Positions 44,575 to 54,523 of a stretch of 64,000 nucleotides of DNA are shown piece by piece. A program made the position numbers and the translations under genes. The DNA lies in contig NZ_JWLL01000015.1 of the NCBI RefSeq assembly GCF_000814025.1, forward strand, positions 25,947 through 89,946, in the 5' to 3' direction. The notes beneath the pieces were generated by a model. It made no database searches, was not told where the DNA came from, and saw only the letters and a list, made by a program, of their open reading frames with translations. The DNA is from Tateyamaria sp. ANG-S1. GTDB lineage: Bacteria > Pseudomonadota > Alphaproteobacteria > Rhodobacterales > Rhodobacteraceae. Position 1 is the first letter of the stretch. Every line of letters begins with the position of its first letter.

Positions 44575-45240
44575 ATGAAACGATCCCGCGTCAATGACAT
44601 CCTTGCGAACGGTGCCGACTTCTTTGCCAAGCACGGCTGGACCGTCCCGCCCTTCGGCACATGGACACCGGACGAGATGCGCAGCGACAAGGCCGCTCAT
44701 ATCCGCGACCGGCGCCTCGGCTGGGACATCACCGATTATGGACAGGGCCGGTTTGACGAGATGGGCCTGTTCCTTTTCACCATGCGCAACGGCGATCTGG
44801 GCGAGATGGGGCAGCAGGGCGCGATGCTCTACGCCGAAAAGCTGATGATCTCGCGCCAGGACCAGCTGTCACCCATGCACCGCCACGTGCTCAAGACCGA
44901 AGACATCATCAATCGCGGCGGTGCGACACTGGTGCTGGAGCTGTTCACTTGCGATGCAGAGGGGCAGATTGACCGCGATGCCGATGTACATGTCCTGACC
45001 GATGGCGTGCCGGTGACACTGCCTGCGGGCGGGCACCTCAAGCTGCCCGTGGGCGCATCCGTGACTTTGACACCGACCACTTGGCATGCCTTTTGGGGCG
45101 AAGGCGGCGATTGCCTGATCCACGAGGTCTCCACGGTGAACGATGATCTGACCGACAATATCTTTGCAGAGCCCATCGGGCGCTTTTCGGAAATAGAGGA
45201 AGACACAGCGCCCACGCAACTGCTGGTCAGCGACTACTAG
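44575..45240 (+). CDS. D-lyxose/D-mannose isomerase family protein
   Basis: A 221-residue cupin-fold isomerase of the D-lyxose isomerase family. Metal-binding residues are visible in PMHRHVLKTEDI (two His) with a following Glu in LVLELFTCD, and in TWHAFWGEGGD (His). It would convert D-mannose to D-fructose or D-lyxose to D-xylulose. It is the last gene of the frc operon and starts 4 bases after the PfkB stop. It overlaps the convergent indolepyruvate oxidoreductase gene by 14 bases. With the PfkB kinase it gives a route mannose to fructose to fructose phosphate. Confidence 0.88.
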   Translation: MKRSRVNDILANGADFFAKHGWTVPPFGTWTPDEMRSDKAAHIRDRRLGWDITDYGQGRFDEMGLFLFTMRNGDLGEMGQQGAMLYAEKLMISRQDQLSPMHRHVLKTEDIINRGGATLVLELFTCDAEGQIDRDADVHVLTDGVPVTLPAGGHLKLPVGASVTLTPTTWHAFWGEGGDCLIHEVSTVNDDLTDNIFAEPIGRFSEIEEDTAPTQLLVSDY

Positions 45241-48200
45241 CGCGCTCCAGCGCGGCATCGGCTTCGGGCTTGAGCCGCGCGACCGCCTCGGCTCTGACAG
45301 GACCGTAGCCGCGAAATTCCAGCGGCGCGGACAGGAAGGTACGTGCGGCATTTGCATCGGCGGTGCCTTGGCTCAGCCGCTCTAGCCCCGCGATGTACCA
45401 GTCGATCAGCGCGCGTTCTTCACGCCGCTCAGCGGTGTATCCGAATGGGTCCGCCCACGTGCCACGCAACCCTTTGCCCTTGGCCAACAGCCGCATGGCG
45501 CGGTGCATCCAAGGCCCGAAGGTCCGCTTCACAGGTCGCCCCCGCGCGTCCTTGCGCCAAGACAGGAGTGGCGGCGCGAGATGATGATGGACGGCGAAGT
45601 CGCCGGTAAACTGGTCCGAGAGGCTGTCGTAGAACCCGGTATCGACGTGCAAGCGCGCGACCTCGTATTCGTCCTTGTACGCCATCAGCTTGTAAAGCGC
45701 GCGCGCCGCGATCTTGCGGCCATCCTCGGAAAACGCTGCCGTATGCGAAGCCAGAGCCTCACGATACCGCGCGGCATAGCCGGCGTCTTGATAGTCAACC
45801 AAAAGCTGGGACCGATGCGCGATGATCTCATCCGCCGTGTCCGGCGTCTTCGCTGGCGCGCTTGGCGCCAAAACCGAAGGGTCACTTGCCCAGATCCGAC
45901 CCAGGTCAAAGGCGCGCGTATTCTGATCGACCGCCACCCCGTTCAATCTGATCGCCTGCTTCAGCGCCACTTCACTGACCGGAACAAGGCCCCTTTGCCA
46001 AGCCGCACCCAGCAGCATCACATTGGCAAAGACGCTGTCGCCCAGATACCGCTCGGCCAGCGCGTTGGCGTCAAAGGCTGCGAGGTTCTGCGAACCAATC
46101 ACCTCTGCAATCGCCCCCTCGCGCACATCGACGCGCAGGCTTGCATCGCGGTGCAGAACCAGATCGCCCGTCGGCATCTCCGCCCGGTTCAGCGCCATCC
46201 GCGTGCCGGAATGGTAGTGCGCGGACGCCTTGGGGGCCGATGACACGACGATATCGCACCCGATCACCGCATCTGCTGCCGCTTCCTCGATCCGCACCTG
46301 ATGCAGCATGTCGGGCGACCGCCCCAACCGGATATAGCTGAGCACCGTCCCAAACTTCTGCGCAAAACCGGTGAAGTCCAACACTGACGCTCCCCGCCCT
46401 TCAAGATGCGCAGCCATGGTGACCAACGCGCCGACGGTGATGACCCCGGTACCACCGACGCCAGTGACCAGCAGGTCGTAGGGCGCGTCGAGCGCTGGCA
46501 GTTCCGGCTGGGGAATGCCGGAAAGCGCCGCCTCCACATCAAACGCTACCGGTTCCGGTGCCCTGCGCGCCGCCCCCTCGACCGTCACGAAGCTGGGGCA
46601 AAACCCCTGAAGGCATGACATATCCGCATTGCAGGTCGATGGGTTGATCCGCCGCTTGCGGCCCAAAGGCGTCTCCAACGGCTCCACACTCAGGCAATTG
46701 CTTTCAACCGAACAATCGCCGCAGCCCTCGCAAACCTCCGGGTTGATGACGGCAAAGGTTTTGACCGTGGGCAGGGTGCCTCGCTTGCGGCGACGTCGCT
46801 TTTCAGTGGCGCAGGTCTGTTCATAGATCAGGACGGTGACGCCGGGAATGTCGCGCAATTCCCGTTGCACGGCGTCCAGCGCCGCACGATCGTGAAAGGT
46901 GGTGCCGGGCGGAAAGGCGCCCCTGTCAAACTTGCCCACATCATCCGACACCAGTGCGATCCGGTCCACGCCCTCGGCCCGGCTGGACCATGCAATCGCC
47001 TCGACGCTCACAGGGCCGTCCACCGGCTGCCCCCCGGTCATCGCGACCGCGTCGTTATACAGCACCTTGTAGGTGATGTTCGTCCGCGCGGCGACGGCTT
47101 GCCGGATGGCCAGTGCGCCGGAATGGTACCATGTCCCCTCCCCCAGGTTCTGGAAGATATGCTTGCCGCCGTTGAACTTCGATGCCGCGACCCAAGGCAC
47201 GCCTTCGCCGCCCATCTGGGCATAGCCACCCGTCTCGCGATCCATCCAAGAGGCCATGACATGGCAGCCAATGCCAGACGCAGCCTTTGACCCTTCGGGC
47301 ACCTTGGTCGACGTGTTGTGCGGACAGCCCGAACAGAAGTAAGGCGTGCGCGTGGCACCTTCGACACTCAGTAGCTTGGGCGGCACCTGCAACGCCTTGG
47401 CCCGCGCTGGCAGATCCAGATCAGGCACAAACGCATCCAACCTCCGGGCGACGAGCGGTGCGAGGAGCCGCGGGCTCAGCTCCCCCGTCCACGGCACCAA
47501 TGGCGCGCCTGTCTCGTCATGTTTGCCCACCATACGTTCAGGAATGTCGCGTGGCAGATCATAGAACGCTTCCTTGAACTGGCTCTCAATGATCCCGCGC
47601 TTTTCCTCGATCACCATGACCTCGCGCTTGCCCCGGACAAAGGCGCGCGCATCACGCAAGGCCAGCGGCCAGACCATGCCGACCTTGTAGATGTCGATGC
47701 CCCGCGCCCGGCACGTCGCCTCATCCAGCCCCAAGAGGCGCAGCGCCTCCATAAGATCCAGATGCGCCTTGCCCGTTGTCACAAACCCGAACGGCGCGCA
47801 CGGTACATCGTAGATCCGTCGATCAATCGGGTTCGCCTCGGCAAAAGCTTGCACCGCCTCAAGCTTGTGCCCGATCCGCGTCTCAATCTCAGGGCTCGGC
47901 AAGTCAGAGGGACGAATATGCAACCCACCGGGTGGCGCCGTGTAATCTGGCTGCGCGAAAACGGGATCAGGCGGCAACACCACCGATGCGCCACTTTCCA
48001 CCGTTTCGGATATCGCCTTGAACCCCACCCATGTGCCCGAAAACCGGCTGAGCGCGATGCCCCACGCCCCGAAACTCAGGTATTCCTCAACCGAGGCCGG
48101 GTTCAGTGTCGGCATGAACCAAGCCATGAAGGCAACGTCCGACTGGTGCGGCATGGACGACGATACGCACCCATGATCATCCCCTGCCACAACGAGCACA

Positions 48201-48631
48201 CCGCCCAGCGGCGACGACCCATAGGCATTCCCGTGCTTCAGCGCATCGCCCGACCGGTCCACGCCTGGGCCCTTGCCGTACCACATGGAAAAGATGCCTT
48301 CGCGCGTGCAGTTCGGATCCAGCACAGCCTGCTGGGCTCCTAGCACGGCAGTGGCCCCCAGATCCTCGTTCACGGCAGGCATAAATGTGATGTCAGCGGC
48401 CGCAGTCCGATCCCGCGCTCGCCACAACTCCATATCAAGCCCCCCCAGCGGCGACCCGCGATAGCCAGACACAAAGCCGCCCGTGTTCCGCCCCGCCGCC
48501 CGATCCCGGCGCGCCTGATCCAGCATGATGCGCACAAGGGCTTGTGTCCCAGTCAGGAACACACGCCCCGCAGTACGGTCATAGCGATCAGTTAGGGCAT
48601 AGGTATCGAAACGGTGGCTCGGGTCAGACAT
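45227..48631 (-). CDS. Indolepyruvate ferredoxin oxidoreductase, fused alpha/beta (IorAB-type)
   Basis: A 1134-residue fusion of the TPP-dependent alpha subunit and the gamma-type beta subunit of 2-oxoacid:ferredoxin oxidoreductases. The TPP region shows FQNLGEGTWYHSGALAIR and NDAVAMTGGQP. The Fe-S cluster motif is VCEGCGDCSVESNC (about residue 640), with an extra cysteine set CNADMSCLQGFC. The gamma domain starts at VTGVGGTGVITVG. It oxidatively decarboxylates aryl pyruvates from aromatic amino acid breakdown, passing electrons to ferredoxin. The ribosome site AGGAGG precedes ATG 48631. It diverges from an Lrp/AsnC regulator, a common pairing. Confidence 0.94.
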   Translation of the reverse strand: MSDPSHRFDTYALTDRYDRTAGRVFLTGTQALVRIMLDQARRDRAAGRNTGGFVSGYRGSPLGGLDMELWRARDRTAAADITFMPAVNEDLGATAVLGAQQAVLDPNCTREGIFSMWYGKGPGVDRSGDALKHGNAYGSSPLGGVLVVAGDDHGCVSSSMPHQSDVAFMAWFMPTLNPASVEEYLSFGAWGIALSRFSGTWVGFKAISETVESGASVVLPPDPVFAQPDYTAPPGGLHIRPSDLPSPEIETRIGHKLEAVQAFAEANPIDRRIYDVPCAPFGFVTTGKAHLDLMEALRLLGLDEATCRARGIDIYKVGMVWPLALRDARAFVRGKREVMVIEEKRGIIESQFKEAFYDLPRDIPERMVGKHDETGAPLVPWTGELSPRLLAPLVARRLDAFVPDLDLPARAKALQVPPKLLSVEGATRTPYFCSGCPHNTSTKVPEGSKAASGIGCHVMASWMDRETGGYAQMGGEGVPWVAASKFNGGKHIFQNLGEGTWYHSGALAIRQAVAARTNITYKVLYNDAVAMTGGQPVDGPVSVEAIAWSSRAEGVDRIALVSDDVGKFDRGAFPPGTTFHDRAALDAVQRELRDIPGVTVLIYEQTCATEKRRRRKRGTLPTVKTFAVINPEVCEGCGDCSVESNCLSVEPLETPLGRKRRINPSTCNADMSCLQGFCPSFVTVEGAARRAPEPVAFDVEAALSGIPQPELPALDAPYDLLVTGVGGTGVITVGALVTMAAHLEGRGASVLDFTGFAQKFGTVLSYIRLGRSPDMLHQVRIEEAAADAVIGCDIVVSSAPKASAHYHSGTRMALNRAEMPTGDLVLHRDASLRVDVREGAIAEVIGSQNLAAFDANALAERYLGDSVFANVMLLGAAWQRGLVPVSEVALKQAIRLNGVAVDQNTRAFDLGRIWASDPSVLAPSAPAKTPDTADEIIAHRSQLLVDYQDAGYAARYREALASHTAAFSEDGRKIAARALYKLMAYKDEYEVARLHVDTGFYDSLSDQFTGDFAVHHHLAPPLLSWRKDARGRPVKRTFGPWMHRAMRLLAKGKGLRGTWADPFGYTAERREERALIDWYIAGLERLSQGTADANAARTFLSAPLEFRGYGPVRAEAVARLKPEADAALERASSR

Positions 48632-48753
48632 GGCTACCTCCTGTCCGCATTATGCGGGCCAGGGCATGGCAAGAGATTTCAGTTTTGCGGCGGACCGACG
48701 ATCAGTTGAAACAGAATATCGCCAAGGGAATAGAATTTGGCTAAATTACCCGC

Positions 48754-49212
48754 ATGCACCTTGATCGCCGCGACCAAACTCTTCTCAAACACCTACAAGC
48801 GGACAGTCGTATCTCCAACGCTGATCTCGCGGAGGCGGCCGGCATGTCCCCTTCTGCCTGCTGGCGCCGGGTCAAGGCGCTGGAGGAAGCCGGGATCATC
48901 GACCGCTACGGCGCCATCCTGAACCCCAAGGCCGCGGGCCTGCAGTTCCAGGCCATTGTCCATGTCCAACTCGCTCGCCATTCGGAGGATGACCTGACCG
49001 CCTTCATCCGCGCCATCGAAACCCGGCGCGAAGTGGTGGAATGCTATGCCACGACGGGGCAATCGGACTACCAGATGCGGGTACTCTGCGCCGATCTCGA
49101 CACCTACAACGCCTTTCTGGAAACCTTCCTCTTCCGTCTGCCCGCCGTCGCCAGCGCCCAAACCAACCTCGTGCTGCGCGAGATCAAAAAGAACACCGGC
49201 ATCGCGTTTTAA
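48754..49212 (+). CDS. Lrp/AsnC family transcriptional regulator
   Basis: A 152-residue regulator with an N-terminal winged helix (LLKHLQADSRISNADLAEAA, then GMSPSACWRRVKALEEAG) and a C-terminal RAM effector domain. No ribosome site is visible ahead of ATG 48754, so the mRNA may be leaderless. It diverges from the indolepyruvate oxidoreductase gene with a 122-base gap and probably activates it in response to an amino acid. It overlaps the end of the convergent LysR gene by 4 bases. Confidence 0.92.
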   Translation: MHLDRRDQTLLKHLQADSRISNADLAEAAGMSPSACWRRVKALEEAGIIDRYGAILNPKAAGLQFQAIVHVQLARHSEDDLTAFIRAIETRREVVECYATTGQSDYQMRVLCADLDTYNAFLETFLFRLPAVASAQTNLVLREIKKNTGIAF

Positions 49213-50099
49213 CGCAGCCGGGCACGCAGAAAGTCGATCACCGCCCGCACCTTGGTCGGCAAATAGGCGCGGCTCGGGTACAGAAGCCACGCGCCGGTAT
49301 CAAAGGTGGTCGCTGTCACCTCGTGTTCGGGAAACAGGTCCACCAGCGTGCCGCGTTCCAGATCACCATCCGTCATCCAGTCGGCCAGCAAGGCGGGTCC
49401 CAACCCCTCTCGCGCAGCCGCCCGCAACGCCAATGCGTTCGAGATCAGAAGTGGCCCATCAACCCCCACAACCGTCTCTGCACTGCCCTGCCGAAACCGC
49501 CACTCGGTGCGATACTCGGGCAGCGTCATGCGCAGGCAGGGACGGTCCGCCAAACCCTCCGGCGCAGCGGTCGCACCGTGCGCTTGCAGGTACGATGGCG
49601 CCGCCACCACGCGGTACCGCGTCGACATCAACCGGGCGCTGATCAGATCGCCCTTGGGCGCAGGGGCCAGACGGATCGCAAGGTCAATCTGCCCCGCGAC
49701 AAGGTCCACGGTCTGGTCACTCAGAGTTAACTCCAAAACAATCTCGGGCAACGCACGCCGCAAAGCCGCAAGCTGCGGCACCAACACCTCCTGCCCGAAC
49801 GCCACGGAGGCTGTCAGCCGCACATGCCCCGACGGCTGCGCACTGATCTCCGCCGCCGCATCGCGCGCCAGATCCAGATCATCCAGCAACGGCCCGATCC
49901 GGTCGAGATACAGCGCCCCCGCCTCCGTCAGCGTCAACTGTCGGGTTGACCGCTGGAACAGACGCAACCCCAACTGCGCCTCAAGCCCCGCCACGGTCCG
50001 ACTGACAGAACTGGGATCGACATCCAGCACCCGCGCGACGGCGGCAAAGCTTTGATGCCGTACAACAAGCTGAAGGGTGCGAAGGGCAACGGTGTCCAT
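49209..50099 (-). CDS. LysR family transcriptional regulator
   Basis: A 296-residue LysR-type regulator: N-terminal helix-turn-helix (SFAAVARVLDVDPSSVSRTV, residues 15-34) and a two-lobed periplasmic-binding-like effector domain. It diverges from the yceI-SDR pair at 50199, so that pair is its probable target. The effector is not deducible. Confidence 0.93.
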   Translation of the reverse strand: MDTVALRTLQLVVRHQSFAAVARVLDVDPSSVSRTVAGLEAQLGLRLFQRSTRQLTLTEAGALYLDRIGPLLDDLDLARDAAAEISAQPSGHVRLTASVAFGQEVLVPQLAALRRALPEIVLELTLSDQTVDLVAGQIDLAIRLAPAPKGDLISARLMSTRYRVVAAPSYLQAHGATAAPEGLADRPCLRMTLPEYRTEWRFRQGSAETVVGVDGPLLISNALALRAAAREGLGPALLADWMTDGDLERGTLVDLFPEHEVTATTFDTGAWLLYPSRAYLPTKVRAVIDFLRARLR

Positions 50100-50198
50100 T
50101 CGTGCATTTTATGCATCAATCATATGCAGGCAATCCCATTTTTTGCACATGGCGCAGCAGTTAGGTCGGATGCACATTCACCTAGACCGGAGATCACG

Positions 50199-50834
50199 AT
50201 GTACCGCACCCTACCCCTTGCCGCCCTGCTCATGGGCACCCTGCCCGCCCAAGCCACCCCAACGGAATGGACACTCGATCTCGGCCACACCCATATCGGT
50301 TGGGAAATCAACCACATGGGCCTCAGCCGCACCGTGGGCCGCTTCAACAGCTACGACGGCACCTTCCTCATCGACGAAGAAAACCCGGCGAATTCACAGA
50401 TCACCTTCACCATCGACGCAGACAGCATCGACAGCAATCACGCCGACCGCGACGCACACCTGCGCCATGCCGACTATCTGGATGCAGAGACCCACAGCCA
50501 GATCACCTTCACCTCGACCGACATCCTGATGCTGACGCCCACCTCCGGCAAGCTGACGGGCGATCTGACGATGCGCGGGCAAAGCGCGCCGGTGACGCTC
50601 GACTTCACCATGGTCCGTGACCGCACCTATCCAGACTTCATCCCGAACTACGATGAGGTGCGCGTCGTCGGGTTCGAGGCCACCGGCGAGATCCTGCGCC
50701 TTGATCACGGCATGGACTTCATCGCCTTCATCGACAGCCCCACAGGCCTCAGCGTCGATGTCGATCTGCATTTCGACCTGGTGCAATGCGCCGGCACACC
50801 CGACACCAACATCCCCTGCACCTGGGGGCGCTGA
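50199..50834 (+). CDS. YceI family periplasmic protein
   Basis: A 211-residue lipocalin-like YceI protein. A signal peptide covers about residues 1-18 (cleavage after PAQA). The family pattern TEWTLDLGHTHIGWEINHMG is followed by VGRFNSYDGTFLID and the LTGDLTMRGQSAPVTLDF strand pair. YceI proteins bind isoprenoid-type lipids in the periplasm. ATG 50199, with CGGAGA upstream, is the start; the frame open to 50052 runs into the LysR gene. It is followed by an SDR gene after 3 bases. Confidence 0.9.
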   Translation: MYRTLPLAALLMGTLPAQATPTEWTLDLGHTHIGWEINHMGLSRTVGRFNSYDGTFLIDEENPANSQITFTIDADSIDSNHADRDAHLRHADYLDAETHSQITFTSTDILMLTPTSGKLTGDLTMRGQSAPVTLDFTMVRDRTYPDFIPNYDEVRVVGFEATGEILRLDHGMDFIAFIDSPTGLSVDVDLHFDLVQCAGTPDTNIPCTWGR

Positions 50835-50837
50835 ACC

Positions 50838-51578
50838 ATGGAGTATGTGAAAGGCAAGACCGTCGTCATCACCGGCGCAAGCAAGGGGATCGGGGCGGCC
50901 GCCGCCCGGATCCTTGCCAGGCAGGGCGCGCATGTGGTGCTGGCGGCCCGGTCCACGCAGGCCCTCGCCACCCTCGCGAAAGAGACCGGAGGCACGGCCA
51001 TCCCCTGCGATGTCAGCGACTTCGACGCAGTGCAAAAGATGATGGCAGCCGCTGGCGACGTCGATGTGCTGATCAACAACGCGGGCCTGATCGACCCCAT
51101 CGCACGTCTGACCGACAGCGACCCGGACGCATGGGGCCGCGTGGTCGATGTGAACGTCAAGGGGGTCTACCACGGCCTCCGCGCCGCCCTGCCCGGCATG
51201 ATGGCCCGCGGCGCTGGCACGGTGATCAACATCTCCTCGGGCGCGGCGACCAGCGCGCTTGAAGGGTGGAGCCACTACTGCGCCACCAAGGCTGCCGTCC
51301 TGTCCCTGACCCGTGTGGCGGACAGGGAGGCACGCGGCGCAGGCGTGCGGGTCATGGGCCTCTCCCCCGGCACAGTGGCGACCGACATGCAACGCGATAT
51401 CGCCGCCTCCGGCATCAACCCGGTCAGCCAATTGCCATGGGACGCGCACATCCCCGCCGATTGGGTGGGGCAGGCCATCGCGGTTCTGATGGGCCCCGAA
51501 GGCGACACATGGCGGGGTCAGGACTTTTCCCTGAAAACGAAAGAAGGCCGCAAGATCGCGGGCCTGCCTCCGCTCTGA
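50838..51578 (+). CDS. SDR family oxidoreductase
   Basis: A 246-residue short-chain dehydrogenase. The cofactor motif is TGASKGIG (about 13-20), with NNAG (about 78-81), the catalytic serine in INISSGAAT and Tyr-x-x-x-Lys in HYCATKAA. It is cotranscribed with yceI and probably controlled by the divergent LysR protein. The substrate is unknown. Confidence 0.92.
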   Translation: MEYVKGKTVVITGASKGIGAAAARILARQGAHVVLAARSTQALATLAKETGGTAIPCDVSDFDAVQKMMAAAGDVDVLINNAGLIDPIARLTDSDPDAWGRVVDVNVKGVYHGLRAALPGMMARGAGTVINISSGAATSALEGWSHYCATKAAVLSLTRVADREARGAGVRVMGLSPGTVATDMQRDIAASGINPVSQLPWDAHIPADWVGQAIAVLMGPEGDTWRGQDFSLKTKEGRKIAGLPPL

Positions 51579-52181
51579 CGGCATTGAAAAGGATGACAGC
51601 ACGGGCTTCTCCACTGCGGACCGACACAACTGTTACACGCAACAGCAGGCGATACCCGGCAACGTATCGCGCAAGAGGAACACCGCTCCAGAGCCTTTAT
51701 CGCTGTACCAACCAGTCCGAATTCCCTGTTTCCAAAAAATCCCGGGGGAGTCGCCAAAGGCGACGGGGGCTGGCCCCCTCAAAAATGTCGTCGCGCAGCG
51801 TCCTTACTCAGCCCCCAGACGGCCAGCATCCTGATCGACATCACGGACGGGTCGGCGCTGCATCCCGGCGTGTGGAACACGGCATTGCGAGGATGCACGC
51901 CAAGCGCTCACCGAATGTCCCGACATCGCAGGCATCTCCTTGTCGATGGCAGTGCTACCGGTTTGGGTATTATAGCACAAAGAGCCTTGTAATAAGATCC
52001 GTCCACTTCGGACCAGACAGCAAGAACCCGGTTCGCGGACAGCAACATCTTTGAAGGCCCCGGCACGGCAAGCCTCTTCTCAAAGTGCAGCCAATCGTGG
52101 CACCCTGAGACGAGCGGAGGACACCTCCGCCTTACGACATCGTAAGGCCCATCCAGATGCGCCTCGCCTGAAAGGACACCC
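51579..52181. other. 603-base region without a recognised gene
   Basis: Between the SDR and PLP-decarboxylase genes. It contains one copy of the dispersed hairpin element (51724-51785). Frames through it give no family-like sequence, although one plus-strand stretch near 51830-51900 (IDITDGSALHPGVWNTALR) reads like protein and may be a gene relic. Ribosome site AAGGAC for the next gene is at about 52170. Confidence 0.5.
51724..51785 (-). repeat. Dispersed G/C-hairpin intergenic element, copy B
   Basis: On the minus strand: GGGGGCCAGCCCCC, then GTCGCCTTTGGCGAC (a second small hairpin), then TCCCCCGGGATTTTTTGG and AAACAGGG. Same order of blocks as copies A (14038) and C (60791). Confidence 0.78.
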
Positions 52182-53579
52182 ATGAGCTGGGACGACTTCG
52201 CCAAACACGCCAAGGACGCAGCGGACTGGGGTGCCGCCTATCACAAAACCATCCGCGACCGCCCCGTTCGTGCACAAACCGCACCCGGCGACATCGCCGC
52301 GCAATTGGCGGATACCCCACCCGAGGAAGGCACCGACCTCGCCAATATCATGGCCGACTTCGAACGCATCGTGATGCCGGGCATCACCCACTGGCAACAC
52401 CCGCGCTTTTTTGCCTATTTCAATTCGAACGCCGCCCCTGCCTCGGTGCTGGCCGAATTCATTGCCTCGATCATCGCGCCACAGTGTATGCTCTGGCAGA
52501 CCTCGCCCGCCGCGACCGAGATGGAAACGCGCATGATGGACTGGCTGCGTCAGGGCCTTGGCCTGCCAGACACGTATCAAGGCGTCATTCAGGACAGCGC
52601 GTCTTCAGCCACCCTCGCCGCCGTCCTGACCATGCGCGAACGCGCGCTGAACTTCCGGGGCAATATCGACGGGCTGCACGGTCAATCCGCACTGCGCATC
52701 TACTGTTCCGATCAAGTCCACAGTTCCATCGACCGCGCCATCTGGGTCGCAGGCATCGGCCAGGACAACCTGGTCAAGATCCGCACGACGGGCGATCTGC
52801 GCCACATGGACCCGATTGATCTTGAGGCGGCCATTGCCGAGGACAGGTTGGCCGGTCGCATCCCTGCCGGGGTCATCGCCGCCACTGGCGCTACTGGTAT
52901 GGGCGCGTGTGATGACCTGGAATCCGTCGCTGCAGTGGCCGAAAAGCACGGGCTCTACAGTCACCTTGATGCGGCATGGGCGGGCACCGCGATGATCTGC
53001 CCCGAATTCCGCACGCTTTGGACTGGCGCCGACCGCTTCGACAGCATTGTCTTCAACCCGCACAAATGGCTGGGCGCGCAGTTCGACTGTGCGGCGCACT
53101 TCCTGCGCGACCCGGACCAGCTTCGCCAAACCCTCGCGATCCGGCCCGAATACCTGAAAACCCATGGAGCCGAGGACATTATCGACTATTCGGAATGGTC
53201 GATCCCGTTAGGCCGCCGCTTTCGCGCGCTCAAACTCTGGTTCCTGATGCGCCACTATGGGATGGAGGGACTGCGCACCCGCATCCGCAATCACGTGACG
53301 TGGTCTCAAGCCCTCTGCGAACGCCTGCGCGCCGAAGACGACTTCGAGATCGTGACCGAGCCCATCCTCTCGCTCTGGACGTTCAAGGCGAAGAGCGCAA
53401 GCGATGAGCAGACCCAAGCGCTTGTCGAGGCAATCAACACTGACGGGCGCATCTACCTCACGCAAACGAGTGTCGACGGCCAAAAAGTCATTCGCTTTCA
53501 AGCGGGGCAATTCGACTGCGAGGAGCGTGACTTCGACGTTGCGTTTGAGACAATCACCGGCATCGCAAGAAGCCTATAA
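52182..53579 (+). CDS. PLP-dependent group II decarboxylase (aromatic amino acid type)
   Basis: A 465-residue fold-type I enzyme of the aromatic-L-amino-acid decarboxylase family. HWQHPRFFAYFNSNAAPASV near residue 70 is a strong family hallmark. The pyridoxal lysine lies in FNPHKWLGAQFDC and the cofactor Asp in SHLDAAWAGTA. Length agrees with the family (460-490). No operon partners. It may decarboxylate tyrosine, tryptophan, phenylalanine or dopa; some relatives are aldehyde synthases, and the discriminating residue cannot be judged here. Confidence 0.9.
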   Translation: MSWDDFAKHAKDAADWGAAYHKTIRDRPVRAQTAPGDIAAQLADTPPEEGTDLANIMADFERIVMPGITHWQHPRFFAYFNSNAAPASVLAEFIASIIAPQCMLWQTSPAATEMETRMMDWLRQGLGLPDTYQGVIQDSASSATLAAVLTMRERALNFRGNIDGLHGQSALRIYCSDQVHSSIDRAIWVAGIGQDNLVKIRTTGDLRHMDPIDLEAAIAEDRLAGRIPAGVIAATGATGMGACDDLESVAAVAEKHGLYSHLDAAWAGTAMICPEFRTLWTGADRFDSIVFNPHKWLGAQFDCAAHFLRDPDQLRQTLAIRPEYLKTHGAEDIIDYSEWSIPLGRRFRALKLWFLMRHYGMEGLRTRIRNHVTWSQALCERLRAEDDFEIVTEPILSLWTFKAKSASDEQTQALVEAINTDGRIYLTQTSVDGQKVIRFQAGQFDCEERDFDVAFETITGIARSL

Positions 53580-53587
53580 ACCGAGCA

Positions 53588-54523
53588 CTAACCCACCCGT
53601 GCCAGCAACCGCGCAGCGCAGCCACCCAAGGCCACTGTATCGGACACAAACAGGAACGCTGGAATGCGGGCAAACTGCCCGTCAAAGCTGCCATCGGCCC
53701 GCAAAGGGGCCAGCACCCGCTCACGCCGTTCGGGCTCCATCAGGAACTTCGCAAGCGAGCCGTTGAAATAGAACCCGGCGCGCGGAAAGTAGGAATAGGC
53801 CAGCTCCCGCACCATCAGGCCAAAGGCCTCGGTACAGGCGTCCAGCGCTTCAAGCGCGCGGGGGTCCTCGGATTTCGCCAATTCCTCGGCGCTGTCCACG
53901 TCCACACCGATCACATGGGCAAGCCGCAGCAGGCCAACGCCGGAAAACAGGTTCTCGACAGAGTCAAAGCGGGATGTGTCGGGAATGCGGTCCTGCAGGA
54001 TCGACATCACACTCGACGGCAGGCTGGCGTGCCCTTGTTCGGAGGTGAAAACCGTCCCGCTTTCCATATTCACGGCCGACACGTTGAACCCTGTGCCAAG
54101 CCCGACGACCAGTGCCTGACCCGCCCCACCAAGCGCAGCACCGTCATGCAGCGGTTCGACGGCATCTTGCGCTACAGTGGGCACCGCTTGCCCCAACGCC
54201 TCAAGATCGTTCATCAGAACCACCTCGTCCGCGCCAAAGGCTGCGGCCAACGCGCCCGCGTCGAAATCCCAGTTCCGGTTGGTCAGCTTTGCCTTGTCAC
54301 CCGCCACAGGCCCCGCAACCGCGATCACCACCTGCGACGGCACAGACCGCCCGTCCAGATAGTTGGTCGCAAGATCGAGAAAGCTGCCGAAGTCAGCGTT
54401 CGGGCACTTCACGACCGTATCCGCGATGACCCCATCGCGGTCCACAAACGCCAGTCGTGTGTTTGTTCCACCAACGTCAGCGACCAGGCCAATGGCCTGA
54501 TCCAGCGCCCCTGCATCCTGCAT
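53588..54523 (-). CDS. glk: Glucokinase
   Basis: A 311-residue kinase of the bacterial glucokinase (Glk) family. The phosphate-binding VADVGGTNTRLAF is at residues 13-25. LTNRNWDFD and the catalytic MNDLEALGQAVP follow, then GLGTGFN. It is the last gene of the xylFHG operon and shares one base with the xylG stop (TAATG). It makes glucose 6-phosphate from glucose released by AglA, the GH1 enzyme or the SMO-like pathway. Its place in the xyl operon suggests that the XylFHG importer also carries glucose. Confidence 0.93.
   Translation of the reverse strand: MQDAGALDQAIGLVADVGGTNTRLAFVDRDGVIADTVVKCPNADFGSFLDLATNYLDGRSVPSQVVIAVAGPVAGDKAKLTNRNWDFDAGALAAAFGADEVVLMNDLEALGQAVPTVAQDAVEPLHDGAALGGAGQALVVGLGTGFNVSAVNMESGTVFTSEQGHASLPSSVMSILQDRIPDTSRFDSVENLFSGVGLLRLAHVIGVDVDSAEELAKSEDPRALEALDACTEAFGLMVRELAYSYFPRAGFYFNGSLAKFLMEPERRERVLAPLRADGSFDGQFARIPAFLFVSDTVALGGCAARLLARVG

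Noticed and set aside
51266..52054. 262-residue plus-strand frame overlapping the SDR gene and the following gap
   Set aside because: First part is out of frame within the SDR gene and the rest crosses a repeat element; low-complexity Arg/Ser-rich sequence.
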